Shown: positions 23,118 through 34,427, numbered from the stretch's first letter. The stretch is DNA of 64,000 nt from Stagonosporopsis chrysanthemi (GCA_022560025.1 JAFISE010000076.1:1-64000); one strand, 5' to 3'. The notes: generated by a model from the sequence alone, not told the origin. Made by a program: numbers and translations.

Positions 23118-23584
23118 GGCGGCGCGCGCAATGCAGGGTGCAGAGCCAGGAGCGGTGCCGAAGCCACCTGGCCGGAGTGAGTCGGCGGCTCGCAGTCTGA
23201 CGTTGCGTTGGTGGAGGGCATGCAAAACAAAGAGGGCGCTACGGGCTGGTTGCGAGTGGGTCGCGGATCCCTGCTTGTTCGAGGAAGCCAAAAATAACCT
23301 GCTAGCCTAGCCGCTGCCTCGATGCTTGCGCGTCTACCACGAAACGGCGACGGCTTCTCAAAAGCAGCGCGGCCCCGCGCAGGCTTCGCTCTGGGACAAG
23401 ACCGCACGCAACACAGCAGCGCTCACACACGGCATACCCACTCCCACTGCGCAACAACACCCACGGCCTGCCCGCCCACCATCACCAGAGCCGGCCGCCG
23501 CACCTGCCCGCCGCGAAGGCTGACGTCCCCGCCACACAGCCCACCTGGCACCTGGTTCGCGCGCCCGCCCAGCACGTCTCGCGC
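23118..23584. promoter_or_regulatory. Divergent promoter region, Pol iota and disordered-protein gene
   Basis: 467 bp between two divergent start codons. The right half is CA/CCC-rich and the left half GC-rich. ORFs of 60-140 codons cross it, but they are shadows with no domain. No defined regulatory motif stands out. Confidence 0.45.
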
Positions 23585-24550
23585 ATGATGCTTTCGACTA
23601 TATCACACCCCACGCCGCCCGCCTTCTCGTCGTCACCTGCGCTGCCGTCCCCGATGGCCACCTCGCTGCCTATAATGCCCTCGCGGCCCTCGCAGCGCCC
23701 CAAGCTGACCGTCAACACCCACCAGCCCCGCGTCTTTGGCAAGGCCGCCTCGTTACGCCTGGACACGCTCAGCGCCGCCTCGCCTACCGTGCGCAACACC
23801 TTCAACAACGCCTACGAGCCGACCACCACCACCAACACGTCCAGCACGCTCAACACCTTCATCGCACCGCCGCCCGGCCCGCCTGCAAAACTGCGCCTGG
23901 ACGTCACCAACACGGCGCCGACCCTCTCCAGCATATGCACCCCGGACTCGGCCTCGACCCTGTCCTCCTCGACGCTCACCTCGGCATCAAGTGAGTCGTC
24001 CACCAGCGGCACCATACCGTACAAGCAGCCCCACAACCTCAACTCCATCCTCGTCAATAGCCGCATCGTCCCCCGCAAGATGGCAGCACGGCCCATGTTC
24101 CCTGCAGAGAAGCGCGTGTCGTTCCGCACGCCTTTGGAGGAGGAGATCAAGACTGTCAAGTACACCTGGGCCAATTCGGACCTGGAGTCGTCCAGCTCGC
24201 CCTTGACCCTGACGTCGCTGGACTCGACGTCGACAGATTCATCCTCTACCGGACCAGAGACCACAGCTCCACACCACGCCGTCTTGCCAAAGCTCAGCGA
24301 GCCCTTGCTGTCACTCCAGCCAACCTCAGAGACCAAGCCCGCGGTCGCAGTAATAGAGAGCTCGACCCGCCAACGCAAGGCCCCCAGACTCGGAGACAAG
24401 CGTGACTCCTCCGAGTCTGAGGACGACAGCGACACCTGTCCACAAACGCCCGTCGCCGGCCGACGGAAACGCAGCCGCGACTGGCGGTGGACGCTTGGCA
24501 AGCTGCCCGGTGACACCACGTCCGCCGCGAGCGCCGACGACAGCAACTAA
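23585..24550 (+). CDS. Disordered conserved fungal protein with a KRVSF (PP1-docking-like) motif
   Basis: Single-exon ORF of 321 aa, dominated by Ser, Thr and Pro. I do not recognise a named family member. The middle has the most conserved-looking stretch, about residues 140-195: PYKQPHNLNSILVNSRIVPRK, then FPAEKRVSFRTPLEEEIKTVKY. KRVSF fits the RVxF consensus [RK]-x(0,1)-[VI]-x-[FW] used by regulators to dock on protein phosphatase 1; it is flanked by basic residues before and acidic residues after. The C-terminus has a basic patch (AGRRKRSRDWRW) that could serve as a nuclear signal. A role as a phosphatase regulator is only a hypothesis. Two ATGs stand at the start (23585 and 23588). Confidence 0.75.
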   Translation: MMLSTISHPTPPAFSSSPALPSPMATSLPIMPSRPSQRPKLTVNTHQPRVFGKAASLRLDTLSAASPTVRNTFNNAYEPTTTTNTSSTLNTFIAPPPGPPAKLRLDVTNTAPTLSSICTPDSASTLSSSTLTSASSESSTSGTIPYKQPHNLNSILVNSRIVPRKMAARPMFPAEKRVSFRTPLEEEIKTVKYTWANSDLESSSSPLTLTSLDSTSTDSSSTGPETTAPHHAVLPKLSEPLLSLQPTSETKPAVAVIESSTRQRKAPRLGDKRDSSESEDDSDTCPQTPVAGRRKRSRDWRWTLGKLPGDTTSAASADDSN

Positions 24551-25030
24551 GACCTGACGAGCAACCAAGACCCCACTTGCGATCACTAATACACGGCGTT
24601 GGATACACACACTACAGGGCACAGGGCCCATGGCGTTCGTTTAGCATTTCCGGTGTTGTTTGTTTCGATGATACCACCTGCATTAGCCCTCCTTGGAGGC
24701 TACCATCTGTCGCATTCCATTCCGTTGCATACCACCTCCACCTCCACGTCTACGTACGTCTACACACTGCTTACTACCTATTACACCTCCATCTACCTTC
24801 TAGTCCCATACTACATACAAGCCTCAGTAGCTGCGCTATTGTCAATACATATCTTACCCACACCCACCTGTTCCGTCTAGCTTGCACATGTTGTGATGAA
24901 TCGACGCTTCGAGACCACAGCGTCTTACACGAATACGAAGACCGAACACCCCAGCCCGCACCCCTGCATGACGCCTTGTCATTCCCGATCCGGCTGCGAT
25001 GAACGCGATCAGCAAATGCACGGCGTTTCT

Positions 25031-25100
25031 AATAATAATAATAATAATAACATTTTCACTTCACTTCATCCCGCAGACATAATTATTATCATTATTATCG
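25031..25100. repeat. AAT repeat with downstream ATT-type inverted partner
   Basis: 25031-25050 is an AAT repeat. About 30 bases later, 25081-25100 carries ATT/ATC repeats that are largely its reverse complement, so the transcript or single strand could form an A/T-rich hairpin. Confidence 0.7.
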
Positions 25101-25394
25101 TTCCCCACGTGTCTTGCAAGTCTCAACACAGTCCAGACCCTTTGCTGAGCCCGAGAGAGTGCCTGAAGTATACACCGTGTAGAAGCGTTTCCACTTTCGG
25201 TGCACCCCTGCATAAGCCCGACCCGAGAGCCGCGCTACGCTGCGCTCAACCATACCACCGCCGCCGTTCGGTCCGGCACTGCCATGACATCACTGTGCTG
25301 TGTGTGTATACGAGCTTGCTCCACGAGGAAGCGAGGAAGCGCCCGCCGTGCCAGGCGCGTGCAGTCAGGTTTTGCGCGACCGCCTGCTGGTGCT

Positions 25395-25422
25395 GTCGTT
25401 GTCGTTGTCGTTGTCGTTGTCG
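25395..25422. repeat. (GTCGTT)n hexanucleotide microsatellite
   Basis: Four to five tandem GTCGTT units in otherwise unannotated intergenic DNA. Confidence 0.85.
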
Positions 25423-26691
25423 CTCAGACGCACGCAGTGTGCTGTGCTGTACAGCAATGTATGTAGCTGCTGGTCGCCTGTTGCGATCGAGACGTCTCTG
25501 CTGACATGCACGGAGTCAAGCTACTTCGCACACACGGGGGGGCTGGAGGTGCAGCACATAGCTCACATTACAATATGGAGCATGTGGGACTCAGCTTGCA
25601 GTGGATTCCCTGCCACCCAGTTCCACATTGTGCAACCGTGCGATTGTGTGTATGTAGACGGCGGGGCAATGTGGGGCACGCACAGCAGAGAGCAAACGAA
25701 ATGATTTTAGCAAGCAAAACGAAACGGTTTCGCAACTCGACCCGCATGGGATCATTACCTATGGAGAAACAGCATGAAGAGGGGGTGGGTGTCACATGTC
25801 ACGAGGGAGCTTGTCTGCTTGAATGTTTTACATAGATGGATTGTTCCGATTCAAATGTTCCGCGTAAGATGCAACGTGTTTCGGGTTTGTTTCCTGGGTT
25901 GGTGCGGGAGCGGTAGTGAGGCTGGTGAGGCTGTTATGGGTGCATTGATGCGGGAATAGTTCGTTGCGAATTACTGTTCGCGTGACTAGCAGCGTTGTGT
26001 GAAAGACCAGGCGCGATGGCGGGTGCAATCGGTGACGGCACCATGGGTACCTGCGCGCCCATGCTGTACACCGCCATCCGTCATCACGACTATGTGCCCA
26101 ACTACTCCGTATGTGGAAATAACAAGAACACACAAGCACCACCCGGAAACCGGCTCAAACTCGATCCCAATAATAAACCTCTCCCAGACGGATCTCTGCG
26201 AACGCCCGCTTCCGTACATGTCGAACTCACAGCGGTAGACACCTCGTAAATCAGACGCGAACGGCAACCCGACCCTGCCGCTCGGTTGCAGATAGGCCCG
26301 CGTTCGAGACCCCCGACTACAGCACACTACGCACGAACTACTGCAGACTGTTCGTCGACGGTTTGCAGACGGCGGGGGGAGGCATGCAGCGGAGCGAGAT
26401 GCGAGTGGTTTGCGTGGAATCGCGCCATCAAAAGCAATCAGCTCCACGTGTCTGCTGGTCAGGGCTTGTATGTACCTGCAGAGAGTGCACCGAGCGGCGC
26501 GCGGTAGGTTCGTATTCATTGCACTGCAGAGAGATGAAGCAATAGAACGGGTGGAGTGCTTGCGCGTTGCGGAGCCTCTCATCTCATCTCATCTCCTCTC
26601 GAGCTATGGTATAGCCACTATAGTACACTATGGGTGCGCAGACTGGATTGGGATATTCTATCCAGCTCTGTTCTGTCCCGCCCCGTCCCTG

Positions 26692-26733
26692 GCCTTGCCT
26701 TGCCTTGCCTTGCCTTGCCTTGCCTTGCCTTGC
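26692..26733. repeat. (CTTGC)n pentanucleotide microsatellite
   Basis: About eight perfect tandem copies of CTTGC. Pentamer units do not preserve a reading frame, which fits non-coding DNA. Confidence 0.9.
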
Positions 26734-27461
26734 ATTCCATACATTACCTCACCTCGCCCACAAGAAGAAACACAACACCAGCCGTCTGCACGCTTGCAAC
26801 ATGCAACCGCAGAGCCAAATCGGCCTGCGCATCTCCCGTCTGAGCGCCGTGCGGACCTTTCTCTCCGGACGTTCTGGAAGAATTATTGGTCTGAGTTTGT
26901 GAAATGAAAGGATCCACACTCCCCGAAGCGTGCAGGGTCTTCGCTTGTTTGGGCCTCACGCGGGTGTGGCGCAGGGGCAAGTGTGGCCGTGCACGGGCGG
27001 GCCTTGCCGTGCTTCAATTGATGTTGATCCTGATCGTATTGATGCTGATCCTGCGGACGCGCAGACCCGGGTTGCGCGTTGTGTGTGTTGGTGGACAGCG
27101 CTGCAGAGGGGGAGTCTAGGCATTGGTTGTTGGATATCTTTCTTGTCTAAGAGATGATGAACGGAAGTTATTCCAGTTGGAATATACAGGTGTCTTTTGA
27201 AACTTGTTGGGATGGTTTGCTTTTTCAGTAATTTAGATCACCGACATCAAATCTCCCACGAATCTTATTGATGAGTGCAAACTTACATCATCTTCCAAAC
27301 GAGATAACCCAATCATTGCTGGAACCAGCAGATCCAGTCTCTGCAGACCTTGAGGACCGCCCTAAAAAAGCAACATGTGCACTTTCATAGCAGTGCAAAG
27401 CAGCAGTCAGAACAACACTCATGCGTCAAAATCCACTGCTGACACGTGACCAAGATGTATC

Positions 27462-29097
27462 TCACTCAGTCTTCAAAACCCTATGCAACACCCTCCCAAA
27501 AACGCCTCTCACGAGTCTATGATCCTCCTGCGCTGCCGTTATAACAACGGCAGCGCTGAGCGCGAAGGCGAGATGTTCTTTCCATCTGTTCTCTGGCAGA
27601 TATCGGCGTGGGAACCAGGTCGAAGCCGCGCGAGGCAGTACGAACAGCACAATCTCAAGACGCCGTTTCGACTCTTCCACTAGTATGCTGAGGCCACACA
27701 ACATACACCCGCCCAAGACACAGAGCCCAGAGTCCCACATCTGCGGCGTGACAGTCTTGCGTGAGAAGATCTTGGGCCCAAGGCGGGTCCGCGATAAGCA
27801 CACGCCGTAGTAGAAGAAGGCAATGAAAGCACCGAGGAACGAGGACCGTCGTGCGGCGTCCTTGATAGCCGTCAACAACATCTGCCTCGTCAGACCTGCC
27901 AAGCGATTTCCCGCACGTCGAGTCTTCACCGCATGCCTGGCGAGTACAAAGAGCTGCAGCGGGAAGTACATCTTCGCAGCGAACACCCACCCGCGCCAGA
28001 ACCTCCACAGAGCATGCTTCTCGCAGCTCTTCCCACAGCCCATATGCACCAGCTCACACGGAACGGGCACCGTCTTTGCAGGGTCGCCTACATCTTCTGG
28101 TAGCCCGTAATCGCGCGCCATGGAGCCCAAGAGCGGCGCCATGCCTGTGTCCTTGCCGTATTCGAATGTGCCATAGCGGATGTGCCTCAGGGCCAGGATA
28201 AGGCGGTGGTCCAATTCTGCTGCGGCGGAGATCCAAGCATTGTAGCTTCGCGGCAGACGGCTGGGGGTGTAGAACCAAGCCCACATGATTGTGGCAGCGG
28301 AGAAACAGAAGAGTGGTGTGGGGAGTTTACTGGTAGCTTTGCGGAGGTGAGAGGTGGGCTTGAGGGAAGAGATGCTTGTGCCTAGGAAGACGTCAAGGGC
28401 TCGTATGACGGCGAACAGCGTCAGGTCCATGGTCCGACCAGCGAGATCAGGCCTCTTTAGCAGGGTCAGATCTGCCGAATTCTCCTCTGGCGGCTCATCA
28501 AAGGGCCCAGGTGCGAACCGGTTGAGAACTGGGGAGTGGGGTGTTTCCAGTACTGAATAGTCAACGGGTGCATTGTTAAGCAGATTGAAGCCGACAGATG
28601 CCGACACAAGAGCTGCCAGAAAGCGGGCAGTTAATTGAGCGACTCCAAGATGAAGGTGTCCTGTGAATTTGAGCCGAGGAGAGACAACATGGAGCACAGC
28701 ATTGATTGGGATCTGGAGGATTGTCGATCCTCCAACTAGGACAGCGCAGAATGTGGGGAAGCGGTGCAGGGCAAGTGCTTCACGCAGTGTGTAGATGGTC
28801 TTTGCACTTATCAGCAGACCGTACGATGAGCGATGATGTCTCTCCGGCCTCGTTGAACTTTGTGTATAAAGTGAACGTCACCCACCTGCAGCCATGCTGC
28901 TCGCACGGTCAACTTGCCCTTCCCGAACAGGAACAAGATCTTCGCCAACCGCGGACTGGTGCTCGACAGCAGACCGAGGATGTAAGCAGTTGTGAGCCTG
29001 GGCTGGGATCAGTTGGTCGGCACTACCGGCGAGGGGATTGTTCGTACGGTTTCGCAAGGCGCAGTCGTACAAGACCCCCAGATGGCGGCCGTGCCAT
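27462..29097 (-). CDS. TMEM135-like integral membrane protein
   Basis: Three exons are inferred, 29097-29048, 28997-28886 and 28841-27462, giving 513 aa. Introns are 50 and 44 bp. The large exon contains the most characteristic block: CELVHMGCGKSCEKHALWRF followed by WRGWVFAAKMYFPLQLFV, as in the TMEM135 family. Hydrophobic stretches include AYILGLLSSTSP, FLAALVSASVGFNLL, SAATIMWAWFYTPSRLP, FIAFFYYGVCLS, LCVLGGCMLCGLSILVEE and LAFALSAAVVITAAQ. Animal TMEM135 is linked to peroxisomes and mitochondrial dynamics; the fungal function is unknown. The C-terminal 460 codons are firm. The first two exons and the start are inferred from splice signals, and the true N-terminus may extend further upstream. 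Confidence 0.78.
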
Positions 29098-30027
29098 GGC
29101 GGCGAATGACGGCAGCTGCAGGGGCCCGATTGCGGGTGGTTCCCGGCAGACAGTGGCAGTGTGTACACAGTAATTCAGGTGCGAGGTTTAAAGGAGTGCA
29201 ACGGAAGCTAGTCCGAGGTAGTTGCCGCGTGCATGCATGGTTTCGCGAGGATCGACAGGTTCGCGGAGCAGATACTCGATGCAGCGCGTGCGGCGCGAGC
29301 AATAGGAGAGGCCCGTCTCACGACGCGGATATGAGCAGGGCACGGCACCCGCGCAGCGCAGTCTAGCGCAGCGCAGCAGGCGGCATGTTGGGATGGTGCT
29401 GATGGCGCCCCGTGATGAGTGCCAGTGACATACAGAGACAAGGGTGCGGGTGGAGATGAGGGGTGTTCTGGCAATCCGGGGAAGGCTGCAGGGCGGCGGG
29501 CGGCAGGTATAGCCGAGACGGAGCCTCGGACACGTGCCATGCAGAAACATAACATGTGAAAGACGCAGCCTGCGAGCCACAGAGAACAGTGAGCAGCAGT
29601 GCGCAGTGCGCAGTGAACCGTGAACGAACCACGAACACCAGCGCCCCGACCGCCCACCCAGCTCCTCCGCGCGCAGCCCCCCTCGAGTGCCGCAGGGCTG
29701 GTGCATCGGCCATGTCTGCGACGAGCTGCGACTGCACAACAGGCACCGCTGTCCGCGCATTGCTGGCTCTCTGGGGACCGCATCCAGCACGTCGTCGCCC
29801 TTTCACCGCGACGTGATTGCACCGCATCGCGGCACCGCTGCACGTCATTGCGCGCGCCGCAGCCCCAACAACACCGCCCGCCCGCCTGCGTCCCGAGCCT
29901 GTCGCTCCCCCTCGACGTCCCGCGACGACACGTGCAGGCCGCCAAACTGGAGACTCTTGCGCACCCACTGCGAGCAGCGTTCGAGGGCGCAGCCGTCACA
30001 GGGCCGAGAGGGCCGCCTCGTCCCGCC
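29098..30027. other. Intergenic between TMEM135-like and bHLH genes
   Basis: 930 bp upstream of two divergent genes. It is GC-rich with many short repeats of GCGCAG type near 29.35 and 29.60 kb. ORFs up to about 370-520 codons run through on the minus strand, extending over the bHLH coding region. They are antisense shadows of its biased codon usage and have no domain. It should contain both promoters and the 5' UTR of the bHLH gene. Confidence 0.5.
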
Positions 30028-31425
30028 ATGGGCGACAAAGACCCACCGCCGTTTGGCTGTACGTGTGGCGCCTGAGCTGCGTGCCGGCCGAGGGCGATGC
30101 TGACCTGCGCAGACACGTTTACCAACGACTTCTTCCATGGCGCCGCCACGCCCATGGACCACCACGGCCAGTCGCTGCTGAGCGACATGGAGGGCCAGTC
30201 GCTTGCCGACTTCTTCTCCAACACCGACCCCTTCAGCCTGTCCGACGGCCCGCAGTTTGGCGCCCCCGCCGACACCAAGCTCGCTGGCACCGACTTCAGT
30301 GACTGGAACTTCATGGCCCCGGCCACGGTGCACCAGGTCTCGGCCACCATCCCCGACCAGGCCCAGCTGCACCACGGCTTCCACGCCGACAGCATGTTTG
30401 CCACGCAGCCGCTGCCGCTGGACCACATGGGCACCACCCACGACGACCTGCAGGCTGCCTCGACCCTCTTCCACAACTCCCAGCAGTCGCCGTACCTGAC
30501 TGCCCGCTCGCACAGCTTCCACGACATGTCCTCGTCGAGCAACAACCACGACACCCACAACACCCATATCACCCACACCACCCACAACACCCACACCACC
30601 CACAACACCCACCTCCCCCACCACCACAGCATCTCGAGCCTCACCCACAACGGCCGGCCCATGGTAGCCACATCGCAGGGCCTGCTCAACGAGCAGCTCG
30701 CCGCTCTGCTCCCCAACCACAACGCAGCAGGCACCCTTGACGCACAGCTTGCAGCCCAGTGGGCCACCAGCGACGCCCACCACAGAGTGCAGGAGGAGTT
30801 CGGGCTCCACCGCCCCAGTCTGAAGAGGACCTATACTTTCGGCACAGACAACTCGTTCAGCAACCCCACCGGCTTCAGCGCACCACACAGCGAGACTGAA
30901 GACCAGGTGACGCGGCGACTGATGCGCGATATGGAGCACTCGCAGGCCTTCATTCCAACCATCCAACACTCACCAGACACCAACCCGGCTCCAGCCTCGC
31001 CCACCAGCTCCGACTCCACCTCCACCCCCAGCTCTGGAGACGACGACCAGCCCACAAAGAAGCGAAAGAAGAGCACCCAGATAAAGAAGGAAAGCATGCG
31101 CAAGACGGCACCGGGAGGCCGTGTCTCCAAGCCGAAGAAGCAGTCCGACGCCGACAGCAAGAAGAAACGCATCTCAGCCGCAGCACAGAAGCTGCAGCGC
31201 GAGAACCTGAGCGAGGAGCAGAAGCGCAACAACCATATCCTGTCCGAGCAGAAGCGGCGGAACCTGATCAAGCGCGGGTTCGACGACTTGCACGATCTGG
31301 TGCCTGAGATTAGGAACGGCGGACTGAGCAAGAGCAGCGTGCTCACAGAGGCGGCCAATTTTCTGGACAAGTTGATTCAGGACAACAACGAGTTGGCGCG
31401 ATTGGTGAGTGGGGAAGCGGGTTGA
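30028..31425 (+). CDS. bHLH transcription factor (Ino4-like branch)
   Basis: Exon 1 is 31 nt (30028-30058, MGDKDPPPFG) and exon 2 is 30113-31425, total 447 aa, with a 54-bp intron. The alternative is an unspliced start at 30097. The N-terminal half is acidic and aromatic (SLADFFSNTDPFSLSD), as in activation regions. A His/Thr/Asn-rich repeat lies at about residues 160-185 (THNTHITHTTHNTH), encoded by a tandem ACCCAC-type repeat. A basic region (TKKRKKSTQIKK) precedes the bHLH at about 385-440: RNNHILSEQKRRNLIKRGFD, then DLVPEIRNGGLSKSSVLTEA and the second helix. The H-E-R contacts expected for E-box (CANNTG) binding are visible in HILSEQKRR. Target genes cannot be read; lipid or sugar metabolism genes are only suggested by the Ino4 comparison. 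A GTGAGT directly after NNELARL could be a donor for a further exon. Confidence 0.88.
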
Positions 31426-31776
31426 TGTTGTCGGGCGGAGTTGATACTGTTTTGGATAAGAGCGAGAAGGTTTGAATTGTGCTGGATAACGGCTGCAAAA
31501 GAGAAGGCTGGTAATGACAGAGTACCCACGGCTTGGCGAAATGATACCCACGGACGGACAGACAGGATAACAAAGAAACGAACGAGTAGCACCGAGATAG
31601 GGTGCAGTCAGGCAAGGCGTAGTGATGGAGCGGCGTCAATGGTCCATGAGGATAAATACCCCATTCAGCGAAGTTGATCTACGAACGAGCAATATAATAA
31701 CTCGGATTCAACACCAGCAGATACAACTATCCATGTCGTGACTCAATTACCTCACACCCATCCCCCCTGCACCACC
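31426..31776. other. Intergenic between convergent bHLH and glycosidase genes
   Basis: 351 bp holding both 3' flanks. A CAG after TAATGA at about 31517-31522 could serve as an acceptor for an extra bHLH terminal exon encoding STHGLAK. Nothing else is seen. Confidence 0.45.
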
Positions 31777-33859
31777 CTAAGAAACCACCCCGACGCCCCC
31801 CGTCTCCCTCGCCCCCTCCACCGGAATAACAGCCCGCATCGCCTCGCTCCTGACCTTGGCAGGCCCCCTCTCATGCCCCCTGGGCACGCCATCCACCCTG
31901 CCCGCCCCATTCTTGAACCGCCCCCTGATGCCCGGCCCAAACACCACCTTCTTCTGCCCCGCGTAATCGCACCGTCCGTAGTCGTTGCAGAACCCCGTCT
32001 TGCACGCGTTCGAGCTCTTGCACGCGTCCCCGAGGCACAAGTCGCCGCGCAGACACGGCACGCACACGCCCCAGGAACAATAGGATGTGCTGGGGCAGTG
32101 GAGGGGGGATTCACAGGGGTTAGGGAAGGAAGGGGAAGGGGGCTGACAGAGGGGGAGAGTGGGATGAATGGATTGGGGGGTGGAGAAGAGGGCGAGGGCG
32201 TCGGGTGCGCAAAGGCCTGTTCCGGCGTTGTCGTTGGCGGCGGTGCCGATGGAGGCGCGCAGGGGGTGTGAGGCGTGTGCAGAGCCAGATGGACGCTGCA
32301 CAAGCAGATCCGGCCGCCCGACACATGCACTACACCGCCCCCCCTCACACCTCAAGTGCCCCTGGCACCGCTTCTTGCTGTTGCACACCGCGCCCACCTG
32401 CCCCGGCTGGTCAGCGCCGTTCGCTACACACACGCTATTCTTGCACAGCAAGTCCGGCGCACACCCGTCCGCCGCACTGCACAAGTGGCCCAGGCAGCCG
32501 GCGATGCAGGCGCGGGACGCGGGAATGAAGGGGTTGAGCGGGATCTCCTTGAGGCTGGTCAGAGGAGCGGCGGGCGCGGGGAGGTACGTTGTCCAGTTGA
32601 AGTTTGAGCGGGCTGTGTGGGCGCGGGAGAGGACGGTGGTGAGGACGGATATGGCGGAGGGGGGAGGGGAGAGGGGGTTGATGCGGGGGTTTGTGGATGA
32701 GTTTTGGAAGGAGATGTGGGAGTAGAGCTGTCATTTGTGTTAACGGGCGGTAACAGGTAACGGGTCATGGGTTGGGAGGTGGGGAAAAGGGAAAATTACC
32801 CATGGAATACCGCGGAGGTTCAACGCTGTGCCTTGGTCGATAATGGCTTCTTTCTTATGTTCGAGTCCGGAGGGCGTGTGCACGTACTCCCATTCCTCAA
32901 CCAGCAGTAACTTCCTCTTCCCGGGCTTGCCTTGAGCGCGCCCCGTCAGCGTGTTGCCGGGGAGGAACATGTCGGCCCAGGGGGTTCCTGCGGTGGCGTT
33001 CTCAGTGTGGGCGAAGCGGCCGTGGATGCCGATTATGTCGACGGCAGGACAATCGAAGACGCTGTCCGGGAAGTTCTCGATGCCGCCGAGGGACTGCAGG
33101 CCCGAGACGCCGCCGCTGATGACGGCGATGTTGGACGTGTCGAGGCCGACTTTGAATTTGAGATGTGTGGCCATGTCGCAGAGCCAGGATTCGCCAGAGG
33201 GGATGGGCCAGATGCCGCTGAAGGGTTGGTGCTGGATGTCGACGCCCTGGATGTGTGAGCAATTGAACAGCAATCGTCTGGAGGAAACAGGGTGTTGTGT
33301 CAGGATATATGCGTACCAGTATAACTTCAGAAAGTTCGCTCCAGCTCCTTCCCTTGAAGTTCCTTGACGGATAGTGCTTGAAAAGCACATCAAGACGAGT
33401 CTTGTAGAGCTCCCTGTTCTCCTCGTTGCTATAAAAGTCTAGAAATGCACCGTTCAGCTTCTGGCAGTATGCATCACATGGCACATCGTTTGTACCACGC
33501 AGAGCATTTGCATCGTGCGGCGCAATTATGACTTTGATCTGGCCTTTGGAGATGCGGTGTATAGCTGCAAGCGTATCGTCCGTCTGGTCAAGAAGAGACT
33601 TGTCAAACTCGCCTAGCTGCACCTCGGGATCCGTGTGATGGCTGTCCGGACGGATGAAGAGGCGAACGACGCGCGCTTTGCTTTTCACAATGGCACGGAT
33701 GGTTTCATCACGACTCTCTGGGGCAAAGTATTGTAGAAGAGGGAAGTTGACGCCGCCAAAGGAATGATTCTCTGCTGTGATGAGCTGTGCCGTACTGAGG
33801 GATGGACATGATGATAGGAAAAGAGAGGAGAAGAGTGCGAAGAGAGACGTGGAATGCAT
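31777..33859 (-). CDS. Secreted glycoside-hydrolase-like protein (GH5-type) with cysteine-rich C-terminal tail
   Basis: Three exons, 33859-33317, 33246-32800 and 32727-31777, give 646 aa; introns are 70 and 72 bp. A clear signal peptide opens the protein (SLFALFSSLFLSSCPSLSTA). The N-terminal third has FGGVNFPLLQYFAPESRDET followed by VVRLFIRPDSHH, like the first strands of a TIM-barrel glycosidase of the GH5 type. Later HDANALRGTNDVPCD, FNCSH-free join ILGVDIQHQPFSGIWPIP, VDIIGIHGRFAH and LLLVEEWEYVH, where the Glu would be a catalytic candidate. After an NSST-type linker the last ~200 residues contain about 24 cysteines (CIAGCLGHLCSAADGC, CKNSVC, CNSKKRCQGHLRCEGGRC, CSWGVCVPCLRGDLC, CNDYGRC), resembling Dickkopf-like cysteine knots. 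The substrate is unknown. A hidden intron between 32330 and 32240 cannot be excluded. Confidence 0.75.
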
Positions 33860-34427
33860 ACTCGAAGGTGGTCAGAGCATTCTTGGTTTCGATGAACGGC
33901 TACAAGATCTTTAATAAGCAAACTAAAAGAACACGTTGATTGATGTGAACAGATCACAAATATCAAAGATCAGCTCGGAGTGCAGTCTGCGGTTATTGAT
34001 GTTGTTCATCTATTTTGATTGCCATGCATGGAGCGGCCAATCAGATGACGCTTCCCCAGACTGGCACCCGGATGTACTGGCGACGACCCCAGATCCCAGT
34101 TCTGTGCGTCATAGCTGTTTGCCCTCTTGGGAATGCGTGAGATTGGCATCTCGAGTAGTGCTTCTCAGCAACGTGTTGCAGATGACAGCCTCGGGTAACG
34201 TCGAGCAACCAGGGTGGTGGGGTTTGCTAAGGGTGGGCCTCAACGGATGTGCTTCCTGGAAGCCATAACCGCCTATGCTTCCTTCAAGCATTTGGTTCTT
34301 GATCTTTGCTGACAAGACCGAGCCTGATAGATCGGTGTACGCGCTACCAGCGGTTGGAAGAGGCGTTAAAGTCCTCTAGTCATCGTGGAGATGATAGAAG
34401 TAGAAGTTCAGCAAGGCAGCCGTACTT
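33860..34427. other. Intergenic upstream of the glycosidase gene
   Basis: 568 bp between the glycosidase start and the CNL2 stop, both minus strand, so it is the glycosidase promoter plus CNL2 3' flank. A CCAATCA box lies at about 34036 on the plus strand. No gene is seen. Confidence 0.5.

Larger units (their letters stand above)
24551..27461. other. 2.9-kb gene-free region rich in microsatellites
   Basis: No ORF here has recognisable protein content; all are under about 205 codons and contain low-complexity translations of repeats. The stretch holds an AAT repeat facing an ATT-type partner near 25.03-25.10 kb, a GTCGTT hexamer repeat near 25.40 kb and a CTTGC pentamer repeat near 26.70 kb, and short TCTCA repeats near 26.58 kb. 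The left end should be the 3' UTR of the disordered-protein gene and the right end lies downstream of the TMEM135-like gene. A long non-coding transcript is possible but not supported. Confidence 0.6.

Noticed and set aside
22792..23291. ORFs with repeated HSAPSTQHP-type sequence, resembling a repetitive protein
   Set aside because: They translate the 7-bp minisatellite in intron 1 of the polymerase gene; all frames give repeats and none has flanking domain sequence.
16495..24550. A secondary-metabolite cluster around the MFS transporter
   Set aside because: No synthase, tailoring enzymes or pathway regulator lie nearby; neighbours are DPL1 and DNA polymerase iota.
29208..30969. Long minus-strand ORFs (374 and 519 codons) opposite the bHLH gene
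   Set aside because: Their composition is typical of antisense frames under biased codon usage. The plus strand carries a clear bHLH domain, and the ORFs have no domain of their own.
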